Notes under the pieces: generated by a model | Told to the model about the DNA's origin: nothing | Seen by the model: only the letters and a program-made list of their open reading frames with translations | The model's database searches: none | Shown: in pieces, positions 35,294 to 43,743 of the stretch | Position numbering within the stretch: position 1 is the first letter of the stretch | How the letters are laid out: the number at the start of each line of letters is the position of its first letter | Made by a program: the position numbers and the translations under genes | NCBI GenBank assembly: GCA_963697915.1 | Contig: OY969103.1 | Coordinates: 2,108,001 to 2,172,000 of the forward strand | Source of the DNA: VRUE01 sp963697915 | GTDB taxonomy: Bacteria; Actinomycetota; Thermoleophilia; Solirubrobacterales; 70-9 | Direction: 5' to 3' | Length of the DNA: 64,000 nt

Positions 35294-35887
35294 ATGACGA
35301 TGTCGAGACACACCGTGCTGGGCACACCGATCGAGCCGCCGTTCCCCGAGGGAATCGAGACCGCCTACTTCGCGCTTGGCTGTTTCTGGGGCGCCGAGCG
35401 GCTGTTCTGGGAGATGGACGGCGTCTACACGACGGCTGTCGGCTACATGAACGGGACCACGCCCAACCCGAGCTACGAGGAAGTCTGCACCGGGACGACC
35501 GGTCACGCCGAGGCCGTCCTCGTCGCCTTCGACCCGGAGAAGGTCTCCTACGCCGACCTGCTCGAGGTCTTCTTCGAGGAGCACGACCCGACGCAGGGGA
35601 TGCGGCAGGGCAATGACATCGGCACCCAGTACCGCTCCGGCATCTACTTCAAGAACGATGTCCAGAAGGCGACCGCGGAGATGGCGCGCGACGCCTACGA
35701 CGCGGCCCTGCGCGCCGCCGGGCACGCGCCGATCACGACCGAGGTCGAGCCCGCGGGCCCCTTCTACTACGCCGAGGACTACCACCAGCAGTACCTGCAG
35801 AAAGTGCCGAACGGCTACTGCGGCCTGGCCGGGACTGGGGTTTCCTGCCGCATCCCCGCGGCCGCATCGGTCGAGTCGTCCGACTAG
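35294..35887 (+). CDS. msrA: Peptide methionine-S-sulfoxide reductase MsrA
   Basis: 197 residues from the ATG at 35294; ATG 35300 is an alternative. Active-site Cys30 in ALGCFWGAERLFWEMDGV, then VGYMNGTTPNPSYEEVCTG, EHDPTQGMRQGNDIGTQYRS and YHQQYLQK. Repairs oxidised methionine in proteins in the cytoplasm. Further Cys near the C-terminus (YCGLAGTGVSC) may be the recycling residues. Confidence 0.93.
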   Translation: MTMSRHTVLGTPIEPPFPEGIETAYFALGCFWGAERLFWEMDGVYTTAVGYMNGTTPNPSYEEVCTGTTGHAEAVLVAFDPEKVSYADLLEVFFEEHDPTQGMRQGNDIGTQYRSGIYFKNDVQKATAEMARDAYDAALRAAGHAPITTEVEPAGPFYYAEDYHQQYLQKVPNGYCGLAGTGVSCRIPAAASVESSD

Positions 35888-35924
35888 CTCGCCCGGCCGC
35901 CTCGCCAACTAGCATCCCGCGCCG

Positions 35925-38102
35925 GTGACCCCCTCCCTCGGCTCCTACATAGGCGGCAGCCTGGCGCTGATCGGCATCGTCGCGGCGCTCGCGCTCGGCG
36001 CCTACTGGCTGCGGCGCTGGATCGTGCCGGAGTTCTCGGGCGCCCTCGCCCGCCTCGCCGACGCGACGATCGCCTTCGGGCTGCTGATCCTCGCCCTCCA
36101 GCTCCTCGGCTCGCTCAGCATCCTCACCATTGGCTGGACGACGGTGATCTGCATCGCCACCGGACTCGGCGCGGCGGCGCTCGGCTGGTGGCAATCGCCG
36201 GTCGACAACCGCGAAGTCAGCGCTCCGCAGGTGCAGACCTTCGCCCTGGTGATCGCGCTCGGGGTGGCCTCATGGTGCGTCGCCGAGTGGACCTTCCCCT
36301 CGCAGATGGCCCTCGACCACGGCATGTTCGGCGGCGACACGACCTGGTACCACATGCCTTTCTCGGGCCGGATCGCCCAGGACGCCTCGACCATCCCGCT
36401 GCACTACACCGACCCGCTGCGGCTGGCGGCCTGGTTCTACCCCGGCAGCGCCGAGCTGGTCCACGCCGCCGGCATCGTCCTCTTCAAGACCGACTGGCTC
36501 TCGCCGCTGATCAACCTGATCTTCCTCGCGATCGGCCTGCTCGCCGCCTGGTGCGTCGGCCGCCCCTACAAGGTCGGCCCGGCGACGCTGGTCGCCGGCG
36601 CGATCGTCTTCTCCGCCGGGGTGATGATCGAGACCCAGCCGGGGGAGGGGCGCAACGACATCATGGGGCTGGTCTTCCTGCTCGCCTTCGCCGCCTTCCT
36701 GATCAACGGGCATCAGAGGCGGGCTCCGGCGGAGGGGGCGGTGCAGGACGCGCCCGAGCGCGACGCGCCGCTGCTCGACAAGGGCCCGCTGATCCTGGCC
36801 GGGATCGCCGGTGGCCTCGCCGTCTCGGTCAAGCTGCCGCTGCTCGCCCCGGTCGGGGCGCTGGCGCTCGGGATGGTGCTGGTCAGCGGCGCCGGGCGGC
36901 GGTTGATGACGGCGGTCTGGATCGGCGTTCCCGCCTTCCTCGTCGGCGGTTACTGGTACGTGCGGGCAGCCATCTACACCGGCGGCAACCCGATCCCCCA
37001 GTCGGGCTGGGGGCCGCTGAAACTGCCCCGTCCGGACCAGATGCCGCTCGACCCGCGCCCGCGCTTCGCCGTCGCCGACTACCTGACCAACCCGACCATC
37101 TACCGGCGCTGGTTCTTCCCCGAGCTCGAGAACGCGCTGGGGGTGCTCTGGCCGCTGATACTGATCATGGCGGGGGCCGCCGCGGTCTTCATCGCGGTGC
37201 GCTCGCGCAACCAGGTCCTGCGTGTGATCGCCGCCGCGGCGCTGCTGACCGCCGTCGTCTACCTCTTCACGCCGCTGACCGCGGCCGGGCAAGAGGGATC
37301 GCCGACCGGCTTCTTCACCAACACCCGCTACCTGATGCCCGGCCTGCTCCTGGCCCTGACCCTGTTGCCGATCGCGCGGCCCCTGCGCGCGCCCGACTCG
37401 CGCGCCCGGCTGACCCTGCTCTTCCTGCTCGCCGTCTACGCGATCATGGTCCTGACCACGCCGCGCTGGTACCCCGACTACATCTTCGGGACGATCATCC
37501 TCACCGCGGCGCTGGTCTGGGTGCCGTTCGGGCTCGGCCTGGCGCGCTCGCGCCGCCTGGTCAGTCGCGGCGTCGTCGCCGCCGCGGCGGGGGGGATGCT
37601 GCTGATCGTCGTCGTGCTCGGCCGTGCGCAGGAGGTCCAGTACTACAACCAGCACTACCAACGGGTCACGCCGTTCCTCCAGGAAGGCGGTCCGCAGAAG
37701 GCGTACACCTTCGCCCATAACCAGACCGACAAGCGGATCGGGATCGCCGGCTCGGGGCAGATCTTCTTCGGCCAGTACGGCTTCTACGGGAAGAACCTCG
37801 ACAACTACGTCCAGTACATCGGGGTCGAGGGGCCGAAGGGCACCTACCGCCTGGCGACCACCTGCCGCAAGTTCCGCGAAGAAGTGAACGCCGGCGACTA
37901 CGACTTCCTGATCGTCAGCCGGGCGACGCAGGACTCGCCCGAATCCGACTACTGGTTCCCCGTCTACGCCTGGGTGAAAACCGACCCGGCGCTGGAGCTG
38001 GTGGTCGAAGAGCCCGACATCACGCCGCAGCCGGACTACGTCTTCAAGGTGAACGGCGAGCTCGACGTCGACGGCTGCCCGGCGCCGGGCGCGTTCAAAT
38101 AG
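35925..38102 (+). CDS. Multi-pass membrane protein, GT-C glycosyltransferase-like
   Basis: 725 residues from GTG. Around 11-13 hydrophobic helices and a ~140-residue soluble C-terminal domain. The first large loop carries an acidic site in MFGGDTTWYHMPFSGRIAQD followed by Tyr/Trp-rich sequence, a layout typical of GT-C enzymes (ArnT/PMT-like) that use lipid-linked sugars. Later segments include NTRYLMPGLLLALTLLP. The acceptor is unknown. It ends within a strong bidirectional hairpin shared with the convergent hydrolase gene. Confidence 0.6.
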   Translation: MTPSLGSYIGGSLALIGIVAALALGAYWLRRWIVPEFSGALARLADATIAFGLLILALQLLGSLSILTIGWTTVICIATGLGAAALGWWQSPVDNREVSAPQVQTFALVIALGVASWCVAEWTFPSQMALDHGMFGGDTTWYHMPFSGRIAQDASTIPLHYTDPLRLAAWFYPGSAELVHAAGIVLFKTDWLSPLINLIFLAIGLLAAWCVGRPYKVGPATLVAGAIVFSAGVMIETQPGEGRNDIMGLVFLLAFAAFLINGHQRRAPAEGAVQDAPERDAPLLDKGPLILAGIAGGLAVSVKLPLLAPVGALALGMVLVSGAGRRLMTAVWIGVPAFLVGGYWYVRAAIYTGGNPIPQSGWGPLKLPRPDQMPLDPRPRFAVADYLTNPTIYRRWFFPELENALGVLWPLILIMAGAAAVFIAVRSRNQVLRVIAAAALLTAVVYLFTPLTAAGQEGSPTGFFTNTRYLMPGLLLALTLLPIARPLRAPDSRARLTLLFLLAVYAIMVLTTPRWYPDYIFGTIILTAALVWVPFGLGLARSRRLVSRGVVAAAAGGMLLIVVVLGRAQEVQYYNQHYQRVTPFLQEGGPQKAYTFAHNQTDKRIGIAGSGQIFFGQYGFYGKNLDNYVQYIGVEGPKGTYRLATTCRKFREEVNAGDYDFLIVSRATQDSPESDYWFPVYAWVKTDPALELVVEEPDITPQPDYVFKVNGELDVDGCPAPGAFK

Positions 38103-38152
38103 ACGTGCCGCCGAAAACCCGCCCATGAGGGCGGGAAATCACCGGCACGTCT
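38101..38152. terminator. Double-hairpin element, copy 1 (bidirectional terminator between convergent genes)
   Basis: 52 nt: outer arms AGACGTGCCG/CGGCACGTCT (10 bp) enclose an inner stem CCCGCCC/GGGCGGG with loop ATGA. It touches the stop codons of both convergent genes. A related 52-nt element lies at 46879-46930; 38 of 52 positions match by hand alignment, concentrated in the stems. Confidence 0.8.
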
Positions 38153-38951
38153 AGGCGGGCGCGAGGGCGTGCTCGCGGATCAGCTCGGCGGAGCGCTCCG
38201 GCGCCTCCCACCAGAACATGTGACCGATGCCGTCGAGCAGCTGCGGCTCGACCCCGAGCAGGGCGGCGATCCGCAGCCCGTTGGCGACGCCCAGCAGGCG
38301 GTCGGCGGTGCCGTGGACGACCTGCGCCGGGAGTGAGATCTGGGGCAGGCGCTCGCTGGTGTCGTGCGCGGCGCAGGCGCGCATCTGCTGCATGATCACC
38401 TTGCGCGGCGCGGGCAGCGCGATCGCCATCTCGTTGAAGGCCGCGTAGCGGTCGTCGTCCTCGCGGAAGTCGGGGGAGAGGTTGATCTCCCACATCGCCC
38501 GCAGCACCCGGTCGCGGTCGCCTGAGGCCATCGCCTCGCCCAGCAGCTTGACGTCGTCGGGCGCCATCAGGGTGCCCTCCGGGCCGCCGCAGTAGGTGGC
38601 GCCGAGGCTCAGGGTGCGGATCTTCTCGGGGTGGGCGAGGGCCAGCTCTTGGGCGATCATCCCGCCCATCGAGATCCCGACCACGTGGGCGGGCCCGATC
38701 CCGAGCGCCTCGATCAGCGCCGCCGTGTCGGCGGCGAGGTCGGCGGTGCCAAAGGGAAGCTCGGCTGGCCCCGATAGCCCCATGCCGCGGTTGTCGAAGA
38801 CGATGCACTCGAAGCTCTGTTCGAGCAGCGAGAGGAAGGGCCGGCCCCAGCCCAGGTGGGTGGCGCTCATCCCCTGGATGAGCAGCATCGGCTCGCCGCT
38901 CCCGGCGCGCTCGTAGTGCAGCTCCGTACCCCCCGCGTCGATGCTCGGCAT
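38151..38951 (-). CDS. Alpha/beta hydrolase
   Basis: 266 residues from the ATG at 38951. Oxyanion segment IQGMSATHLGWG, DNRGMGLSG, nucleophile GISMGGM (Ser), acid in HGTADRLLGV and His in GIGHMFWW. Typical of the 3-oxoadipate enol-lactonase/bromoperoxidase-like group, though the substrate is not determinable. Not adjacent to any obvious pathway partner. Confidence 0.85.
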   Translation of the reverse strand: MPSIDAGGTELHYERAGSGEPMLLIQGMSATHLGWGRPFLSLLEQSFECIVFDNRGMGLSGPAELPFGTADLAADTAALIEALGIGPAHVVGISMGGMIAQELALAHPEKIRTLSLGATYCGGPEGTLMAPDDVKLLGEAMASGDRDRVLRAMWEINLSPDFREDDDRYAAFNEMAIALPAPRKVIMQQMRACAAHDTSERLPQISLPAQVVHGTADRLLGVANGLRIAALLGVEPQLLDGIGHMFWWEAPERSAELIREHALAPA

Positions 38952-39004
38952 CGACGGCGATCCTACGGGAAGCTCGGCCCCAGGGCCGTAAGCTAGGCGC
39001 ACCC

Positions 39005-39078
39005 GCCCCCGTAGCTCAGTGGATTAGAGCGACGGCCTTCTAAGCCGTGGGTCGCAGGTTCGAATCCTGCCGGGGGCG
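39005..39078 (+). tRNA. tRNA-Arg (anticodon TCT)
   Basis: Cloverleaf by eye: acceptor GCCCCCG/CGGGGGC, D-stem GCTC/GAGC, anticodon stem ACGGC/GCCGT with loop CTTCTAA (TCT), T-stem GCAGG/CCTGC with loop TTCGAAT. The discriminator base is G. Confidence 0.95.
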
Positions 39079-39109
39079 CCTGCAAATCGCAATCACTCGG
39101 AGGACGCCG

Positions 39110-39715
39110 ATGCCGGACACCACCTGCCACATGTCGATCTCACTCGACGGCTTCGTCGCCGGGCCGGACCAGAGCCGGGAGAATCCGCTGGGGAAGCGCG
39201 GCAGGGAGGTTCATAACTGGCACCTCGGCGACGAGCGCGCGAACGACGCCGACGCGACGGCGGAGGGCTGGCTCATGCGACCGCGCGGGGCCTACGTCAT
39301 GGGCCGCAACATGTTCGGCCCGATCCGCGGCGAGTGGGATGAGGACTGGGATGGATGGTGGGGCCCCGAGCCGCCCTACCACGCGCCGGTCTTCGTGCTC
39401 ACCCACCACGCCCGCGAGCCGATCGAGATGGAGGGCGGCACGAGCTTCCACTTCGTCACCGACGGCTTCGACGTCGCATACGCGCAGGCGCGAGAGACGG
39501 CCGGCGAGGATGGCATCGACATCGCGGGCGGCGCCTCGACCGTCCGTCAGGCGCTCGCCGCCGGAGTGATCGACGAACTCACCCTCGACCTGGCCCCCGT
39601 CCTGTTGGGGTCCGGCGAGCGGCTGTTCGACGGAGTCGAGTCGCTCGGGCTAGAGCCGGTCGAGGCGCTCCACTCCCCGCTCGCCACCCACATCCGCTAC
39701 CGGCGGGCGGGGTGA
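39110..39715 (+). CDS. RibD C-terminal / dihydrofolate reductase-like protein
   Basis: 201 residues from the ATG at 39110 with a GGAGGA ribosome site. The family start MSISLDGFVAGPDQSRENP, the AYVMGRNMFGP segment, PVFVLTHHAREPIEMEGG and the nucleotide-binding DIAGGASTVRQALAAG with ELTLDLAPVLLGSGERLF match the RibD_C family of NADPH reductases. The true substrate is unknown; it is not linked to riboflavin genes here. A second family member is at 58988-59548. Confidence 0.85.
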   Translation: MPDTTCHMSISLDGFVAGPDQSRENPLGKRGREVHNWHLGDERANDADATAEGWLMRPRGAYVMGRNMFGPIRGEWDEDWDGWWGPEPPYHAPVFVLTHHAREPIEMEGGTSFHFVTDGFDVAYAQARETAGEDGIDIAGGASTVRQALAAGVIDELTLDLAPVLLGSGERLFDGVESLGLEPVEALHSPLATHIRYRRAG

Positions 39716-40420
39716 GGGGCCGGTCTTCGGCCTGGGGGCGGCGCTGCGCCCCGAAGCGCGGGCGCTTGCGCTGCGCATCGGTGGGGAGGTCGTCCACCTG
39801 GCGGAGTTGGCACCTCACCCGCCGTCGCTCGCCATCACGCGTCTCGCGCGGGGTGAGGGCGCGCTCGAGGTGGAGTGGGAAGCTCGGCACGACCGGCCCT
39901 TGTGGTTCAGCGTCTTCGTCGCCGATGAGCGGCGGCGGGTCATCCCCGTAGGGCTCGAGCTCACCGACCGGCGCCTTACGGTCGATGCGACGACGGTGCC
40001 CGGCGGCCCCGGGTGCACGGTCTCGGTCCTCGCCACCGACGGCCTCCGCTCATCGGTGGTCCACAGCGAGAGCTCGACCTTCCCCTCACGCCGCCGCGGG
40101 TGACCATCGTGTCCCCGGTCGACGGTGACGAGATACCGCCCGACCAGCCGTTCTCCCTGCTCGGCAGCGCTCACGACGCCGCCGGCGAGCCTCTCTCCCC
40201 GGAGGACCTCGTCTGGAGGATCGACGGCAGGATCGTCGCCGAGGGTCAGGAGCTGGCAGCGGCCGGTCCGCTCCCTCCCGGGGATCACGCGGTCGTTTTA
40301 GAGGTTCGGGCCAGTGGCGAGCCCCAAGCGGCGGCGGAGGTCTCGCTCGTCGTCCCCGAGCGGACTCCCGAGCAGGAGGAATGGCTTCGCGTGTCGGCCG
40401 GCTTTCCCCAGCTGGAATGA
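39716..40420 (+). pseudogene. Frameshifted fragment of a secreted Ig-like/metallopeptidase-type protein
   Basis: Frame 3 is open from inside the preceding gene and reads a coherent protein (LRPEARALALRIGGEVVHLA, then a WFSVFVADERRRVIPVGLEL and VSVLATDGLRSSVVHSESS segment) to a stop at 40103. The theme continues in frame 2 from about 40090 (PPRVTIVSPVDGDEIPPDQP, LVWRIDGRIVAEGQEL) to 40420. Joined at one shift near 40085-40092 these give the usual C-terminal beta-sandwich of large exported actinobacterial proteins. There is no start codon or N-terminal domain, so this looks like the 3' remnant of a larger gene. Confidence 0.55.
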
Positions 40421-40484
40421 CGGAGTCCCAGACGGGTTGTTCGAGATTGCCCATTGGGAAACGTTGGTGGGCTATAAATAGGTT

Positions 40485-41627
40485 GTGCCAGGTCACCTGC
40501 GCTTGATCGTGCCCACCCTCGTCGTGCTGCTCATCGGCGCTGGGTTCGCTGTCGCCGCTCGCAAAGGCGGAGGCGGCGGGGGTAACGAGGTGCGGGCATG
40601 TGTCGTCAAGGCCGGCGACCGCAAGGGCGCGTTGCGCATCGCCAAGAAATGCCGCAAAGGCGAGCGCCGCCTCACCTGGGCCAAGCAGGGGCCGCCCGGC
40701 GCCGTGGGGGTAGCCGGTGCGCAGGGCCCACCGGGACCGGCCGGACCGTCAGGGGGGCCGAGCCTGGGAGTGGCCGCTCCCTGTGAGCCCGCGACCGCCA
40801 GCGGCGACGCGTTCCTCGACCTCGAGGGTGTCCCGGGTGGTTCGACCCGCGATGGCCACGAGGGCGAGATCGAGGTATCTGGTTTCTGCCTCACCGGTGC
40901 CGCCGGCGCCTTCGGCGATCTCGCCGTGCGCACCGATTCGGGCCCGCACTCCGCCCCGCTGCTGAGCCGCCTGCTCTCCGGCGCGATGATCGGCTCGGGG
41001 AGGTTCTCGATGCGTCGCACCGTCGACGGCGAGACCAGTGACTTCCAGGCGTACACCTTCGCCGGCCTGCGCGTCGACGCCTATCGCCTGCTCGGCGAGG
41101 TGGAGGAGATACGGCTGAGCTGGGACTCGGCGACGACGAGCTACGAAGGCAACCCCGCGGTGGCGCTGGCGGGTTCGGGCCAGACGCCGCGCGCGGCGCT
41201 GCCCGGGTGCCCGGTGGCGCTCGACGCTGTGGACGGCTTCATCGCCTGGCCCAACCTGCCGGGTGAGTCCACGCGTGATGGCCACGAGGGTGAGATCGAG
41301 GCGCCGCGCCTCTGCCTCGACGCCCGTCGCGCCTACGACGGCGCGCCTGGCCCATCGTTCGTCGCCGTCGCGGGCACGGGCACCGACCTCGCCACCCCAG
41401 GGCTGCTCGCCCGCGCCGGCAGCGGTGCGGTCGAGGCCGGCGTGGTCGAGATCTCGCTCCGACGCACGATCGAGGGCGAGACCTCGGACTACATCCAGCT
41501 GCAGCTCCAGGGCACGCATGTGAGCGCGGTCGAACAGCGCTCGAGCGACGGCGAGGCGGCGCTTCGCGCGACCCTCTCCGCATCCGGGGTCAGTGGCCAG
41601 ATCCTCGGCACGCCGTTCAACGGCTGA
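40485..41627 (+). CDS. Exported protein with collagen-like stretch and two Hcp-like domains
   Basis: 380 residues from GTG, which lies 6 nt after a -10-like TATAAA(TA) at 40473-40480. N-terminal hydrophobic segment LIVPTLVVLLIGAGFAVAA, then a basic Cys-containing linker (KKCRKGERRLTWAK), a short Gly-Pro-rich collagen-like run GPPGAVGVAGAQGPPGPAGP, and two tandem ~125-residue modules. Each opens with GESTRDGHEGEIE or GGSTRDGHEGEIE and continues with an EISLRRTIEGETSDYIQ-like strand. This pattern resembles the Hcp tube-protein family of type VI secretion. No other T6SS gene is in the window, and actinobacteria lack that system, so an extracellular structural role is more likely. Confidence 0.6.
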   Translation: MPGHLRLIVPTLVVLLIGAGFAVAARKGGGGGGNEVRACVVKAGDRKGALRIAKKCRKGERRLTWAKQGPPGAVGVAGAQGPPGPAGPSGGPSLGVAAPCEPATASGDAFLDLEGVPGGSTRDGHEGEIEVSGFCLTGAAGAFGDLAVRTDSGPHSAPLLSRLLSGAMIGSGRFSMRRTVDGETSDFQAYTFAGLRVDAYRLLGEVEEIRLSWDSATTSYEGNPAVALAGSGQTPRAALPGCPVALDAVDGFIAWPNLPGESTRDGHEGEIEAPRLCLDARRAYDGAPGPSFVAVAGTGTDLATPGLLARAGSGAVEAGVVEISLRRTIEGETSDYIQLQLQGTHVSAVEQRSSDGEAALRATLSASGVSGQILGTPFNG

Positions 41628-41657
41628 GCCCGCCGGTGGCGGTAGTGTGAGTCGCTG

Positions 41658-42803
41658 ATGAGGGCGGTTGCTTGCGAACACGGGGCGCTTGACGTCGTCG
41701 ACCTGCCGGAGCCCGAGCCGCGGGCGGGGCAGGTGCGGATCGAGGTGACGCGGTGTGGGATCTGTGGCTCGGACCTGCACGCGCGGCACGGGATCGACGA
41801 CCTGGCCGAGGTGGCGAAGGGGGTGGGCTACGAGCGCTTCGGGCGCTCCGACCAGCAGGTCGTCTTCGGGCACGAGTTCAGTGGCCGGGTCGCCGAGTAC
41901 GGGCCGAAGTGCGGTGGGGACATCGCCACCGGCACGCCGGTCGTCGCGCTGCCGCTCCTGCGCGGTGAGAGCGGGGTCGACACCACCGGGCTCTCCCGGC
42001 ACGCGCCCGGCGCCTACGCCGAGCAGCTGCTGGTCGAGGAGTCGATGATGATGGCGGTGCCGAACGGGCTCGACCCGGCGGTCGCGGCGCTGACCGAGCC
42101 GATGGCGGTCGCCCTGCACGGGGTGCGCCGCGGCGAGGTCGGCAAGCGCAACGTGGCGATCGTGATCGGTTGCGGGCCGATCGGCCTGGGCACGATCCTG
42201 ATGCTGAAGGCGACCGGCGTCCGCACCGTGATCGCCAGCGACTTCTCCCCGGGCCGGCGGGCGCTCGCCGAACGCTGCGGGGCCGACGTCGTCGTCGACC
42301 CCGCGGAGGACTCGCCCTACGAGCCGAACGGCGACTACGGCTGGCTCTCCAACGCCGACGAGATCTTCAGCCTGGCGATCGAGACGCGCGAGAAACTCGA
42401 GCGGCTGCCGATCGGGTGGTGGCACGTCTGGCGCCTGGCGGAGAAACTCGGCGCCGGGCCGAAACACCCGGTCGTCTTCGAGTGCGTCGGCGTCCCCGGC
42501 GTGATCTCACAGATCATCGACTCGGCGCCGTTCTTCTCCCGGGTCGTCGTGGTCGGCGTCTGCCTCGGCTCCGACTCGTTCACGCCGGCGATGGCGATCA
42601 ACAAGGAGATCGACCTGCGCTTCGTCCTCGGCTACACCCCGCTCGACTTCCGCGACACGCTTCACATGCTCGCCGAGGGCAAGGTCGACCCGCGGCCGAT
42701 GATCACCGGCACGGTCGGCCTCGACGGCGTCGACGGCGCCTTCTCCGACCTCGCCGACCCCGAAAAGCACGCCAAGATCCTGATTGATCCCTCGCTCACC
42801 TGA
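41658..42803 (+). CDS. Zinc-dependent alcohol dehydrogenase (MDR family)
   Basis: 381 residues. Catalytic zinc site CGICGSDLHARHG and VVFGHEFSGRV, Rossmann site VIGCGPIGLGTILMLKATG, and the later VVFECVGVPGVISQ segment. The four-Cys structural zinc lobe of many MDR enzymes is not obvious (the segment GPKCGGDIATGTPV is reduced). Substrate unknown; the next gene encodes a fatty-acid hydroxylase-like protein on the same strand. Confidence 0.85.
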   Translation: MRAVACEHGALDVVDLPEPEPRAGQVRIEVTRCGICGSDLHARHGIDDLAEVAKGVGYERFGRSDQQVVFGHEFSGRVAEYGPKCGGDIATGTPVVALPLLRGESGVDTTGLSRHAPGAYAEQLLVEESMMMAVPNGLDPAVAALTEPMAVALHGVRRGEVGKRNVAIVIGCGPIGLGTILMLKATGVRTVIASDFSPGRRALAERCGADVVVDPAEDSPYEPNGDYGWLSNADEIFSLAIETREKLERLPIGWWHVWRLAEKLGAGPKHPVVFECVGVPGVISQIIDSAPFFSRVVVVGVCLGSDSFTPAMAINKEIDLRFVLGYTPLDFRDTLHMLAEGKVDPRPMITGTVGLDGVDGAFSDLADPEKHAKILIDPSLT

Positions 42804-42839
42804 GCGGGCGCGCCCCGGCGCGTTACATTCATCGCTGCA

Positions 42840-43688
42840 ATGGTCGACTTGATCGTCTACGCGATCCCGGCGTTCGTGCTGCTGCTCGTCGTCGAGATGC
42901 TCTCGTTCAAGTACGCGCGGGACGAGGAGCTGGTCGGCTACGAGTCGCGCGACACCCGCACCAGCCTCTCGATGGGCGGCGGCAACGTCGTCATCAATGC
43001 GGTCTGGAAAGCGGCGGTCGTCGTCATCTACGCCGGCCTCTACGAGCTGACCCCGCTGCGGATGCCGGCGGACCAGTGGTGGACCTACGCGCTGCTCTTC
43101 CTCGCCGACGACCTCGCCTACTACTGGTTCCACCGCATCCACCACGAGGTACGGGTCTTCTGGGCCAGCCACGTCGTCCACCACTCCTCCCAGCACTACA
43201 ACCTCTCGACCGCGCTGCGCCAGACCTGGACGCCGATGACCGCGCTGCCCTTCTGGGCGCCGCTGGCGCTGCTCGGGTTCGCGCCGTGGATGATCCTCAC
43301 CGCGCAGGCGGTCAGCCTCGTCTACCAGTTCTGGATCCACACCGAGCGGGTCAAGAAGATGCCGCGGCTCTTCGAGTTCTTCTTCAACACGCCCTCGCAC
43401 CACCGTGTCCACCACGGTGCCAACGAGATCTACCTCGACCGCAACTACGGCGGCATCCTGATCGTCTGGGACCGGATCTTCGGCACCTTTCAGGGTGAGA
43501 CCGAGCGCCCCCGCTACGGGCTGACGCAGAACATCCGCACCTTCCGGCCGACCCGCGTCGCCTTCCACGAGTTCGCCGCCCTGGCCCGCGACGTGCGCGG
43601 CGCCAGCAGCTGGCGCGAGCGGCTCGGGTACGTCTTCCGCGGGCCCGGCTGGTCGCCGGACGGTCGCGGCGGCGGCACGCGGGGCTGA
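42840..43688 (+). CDS. Sterol desaturase / fatty acid hydroxylase family protein
   Basis: 282 residues with four or more membrane segments. The di-iron His clusters are intact: WFHRIHHEVRVFWASHVVHH with SSQHYN following, then HTERVKKMP and PSHHRVHHGAN. These enzymes insert oxygen into lipids at the membrane. The pairing with an upstream alcohol dehydrogenase suggests lipid or alcohol metabolism (inference). Confidence 0.88.
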   Translation: MVDLIVYAIPAFVLLLVVEMLSFKYARDEELVGYESRDTRTSLSMGGGNVVINAVWKAAVVVIYAGLYELTPLRMPADQWWTYALLFLADDLAYYWFHRIHHEVRVFWASHVVHHSSQHYNLSTALRQTWTPMTALPFWAPLALLGFAPWMILTAQAVSLVYQFWIHTERVKKMPRLFEFFFNTPSHHRVHHGANEIYLDRNYGGILIVWDRIFGTFQGETERPRYGLTQNIRTFRPTRVAFHEFAALARDVRGASSWRERLGYVFRGPGWSPDGRGGGTRG

Positions 43689-43743
43689 AACCCGGCCCCC
43701 CGGGTACCTGGTTCGTATCGCCTCCAGCCCCCACAGCCGGCCG

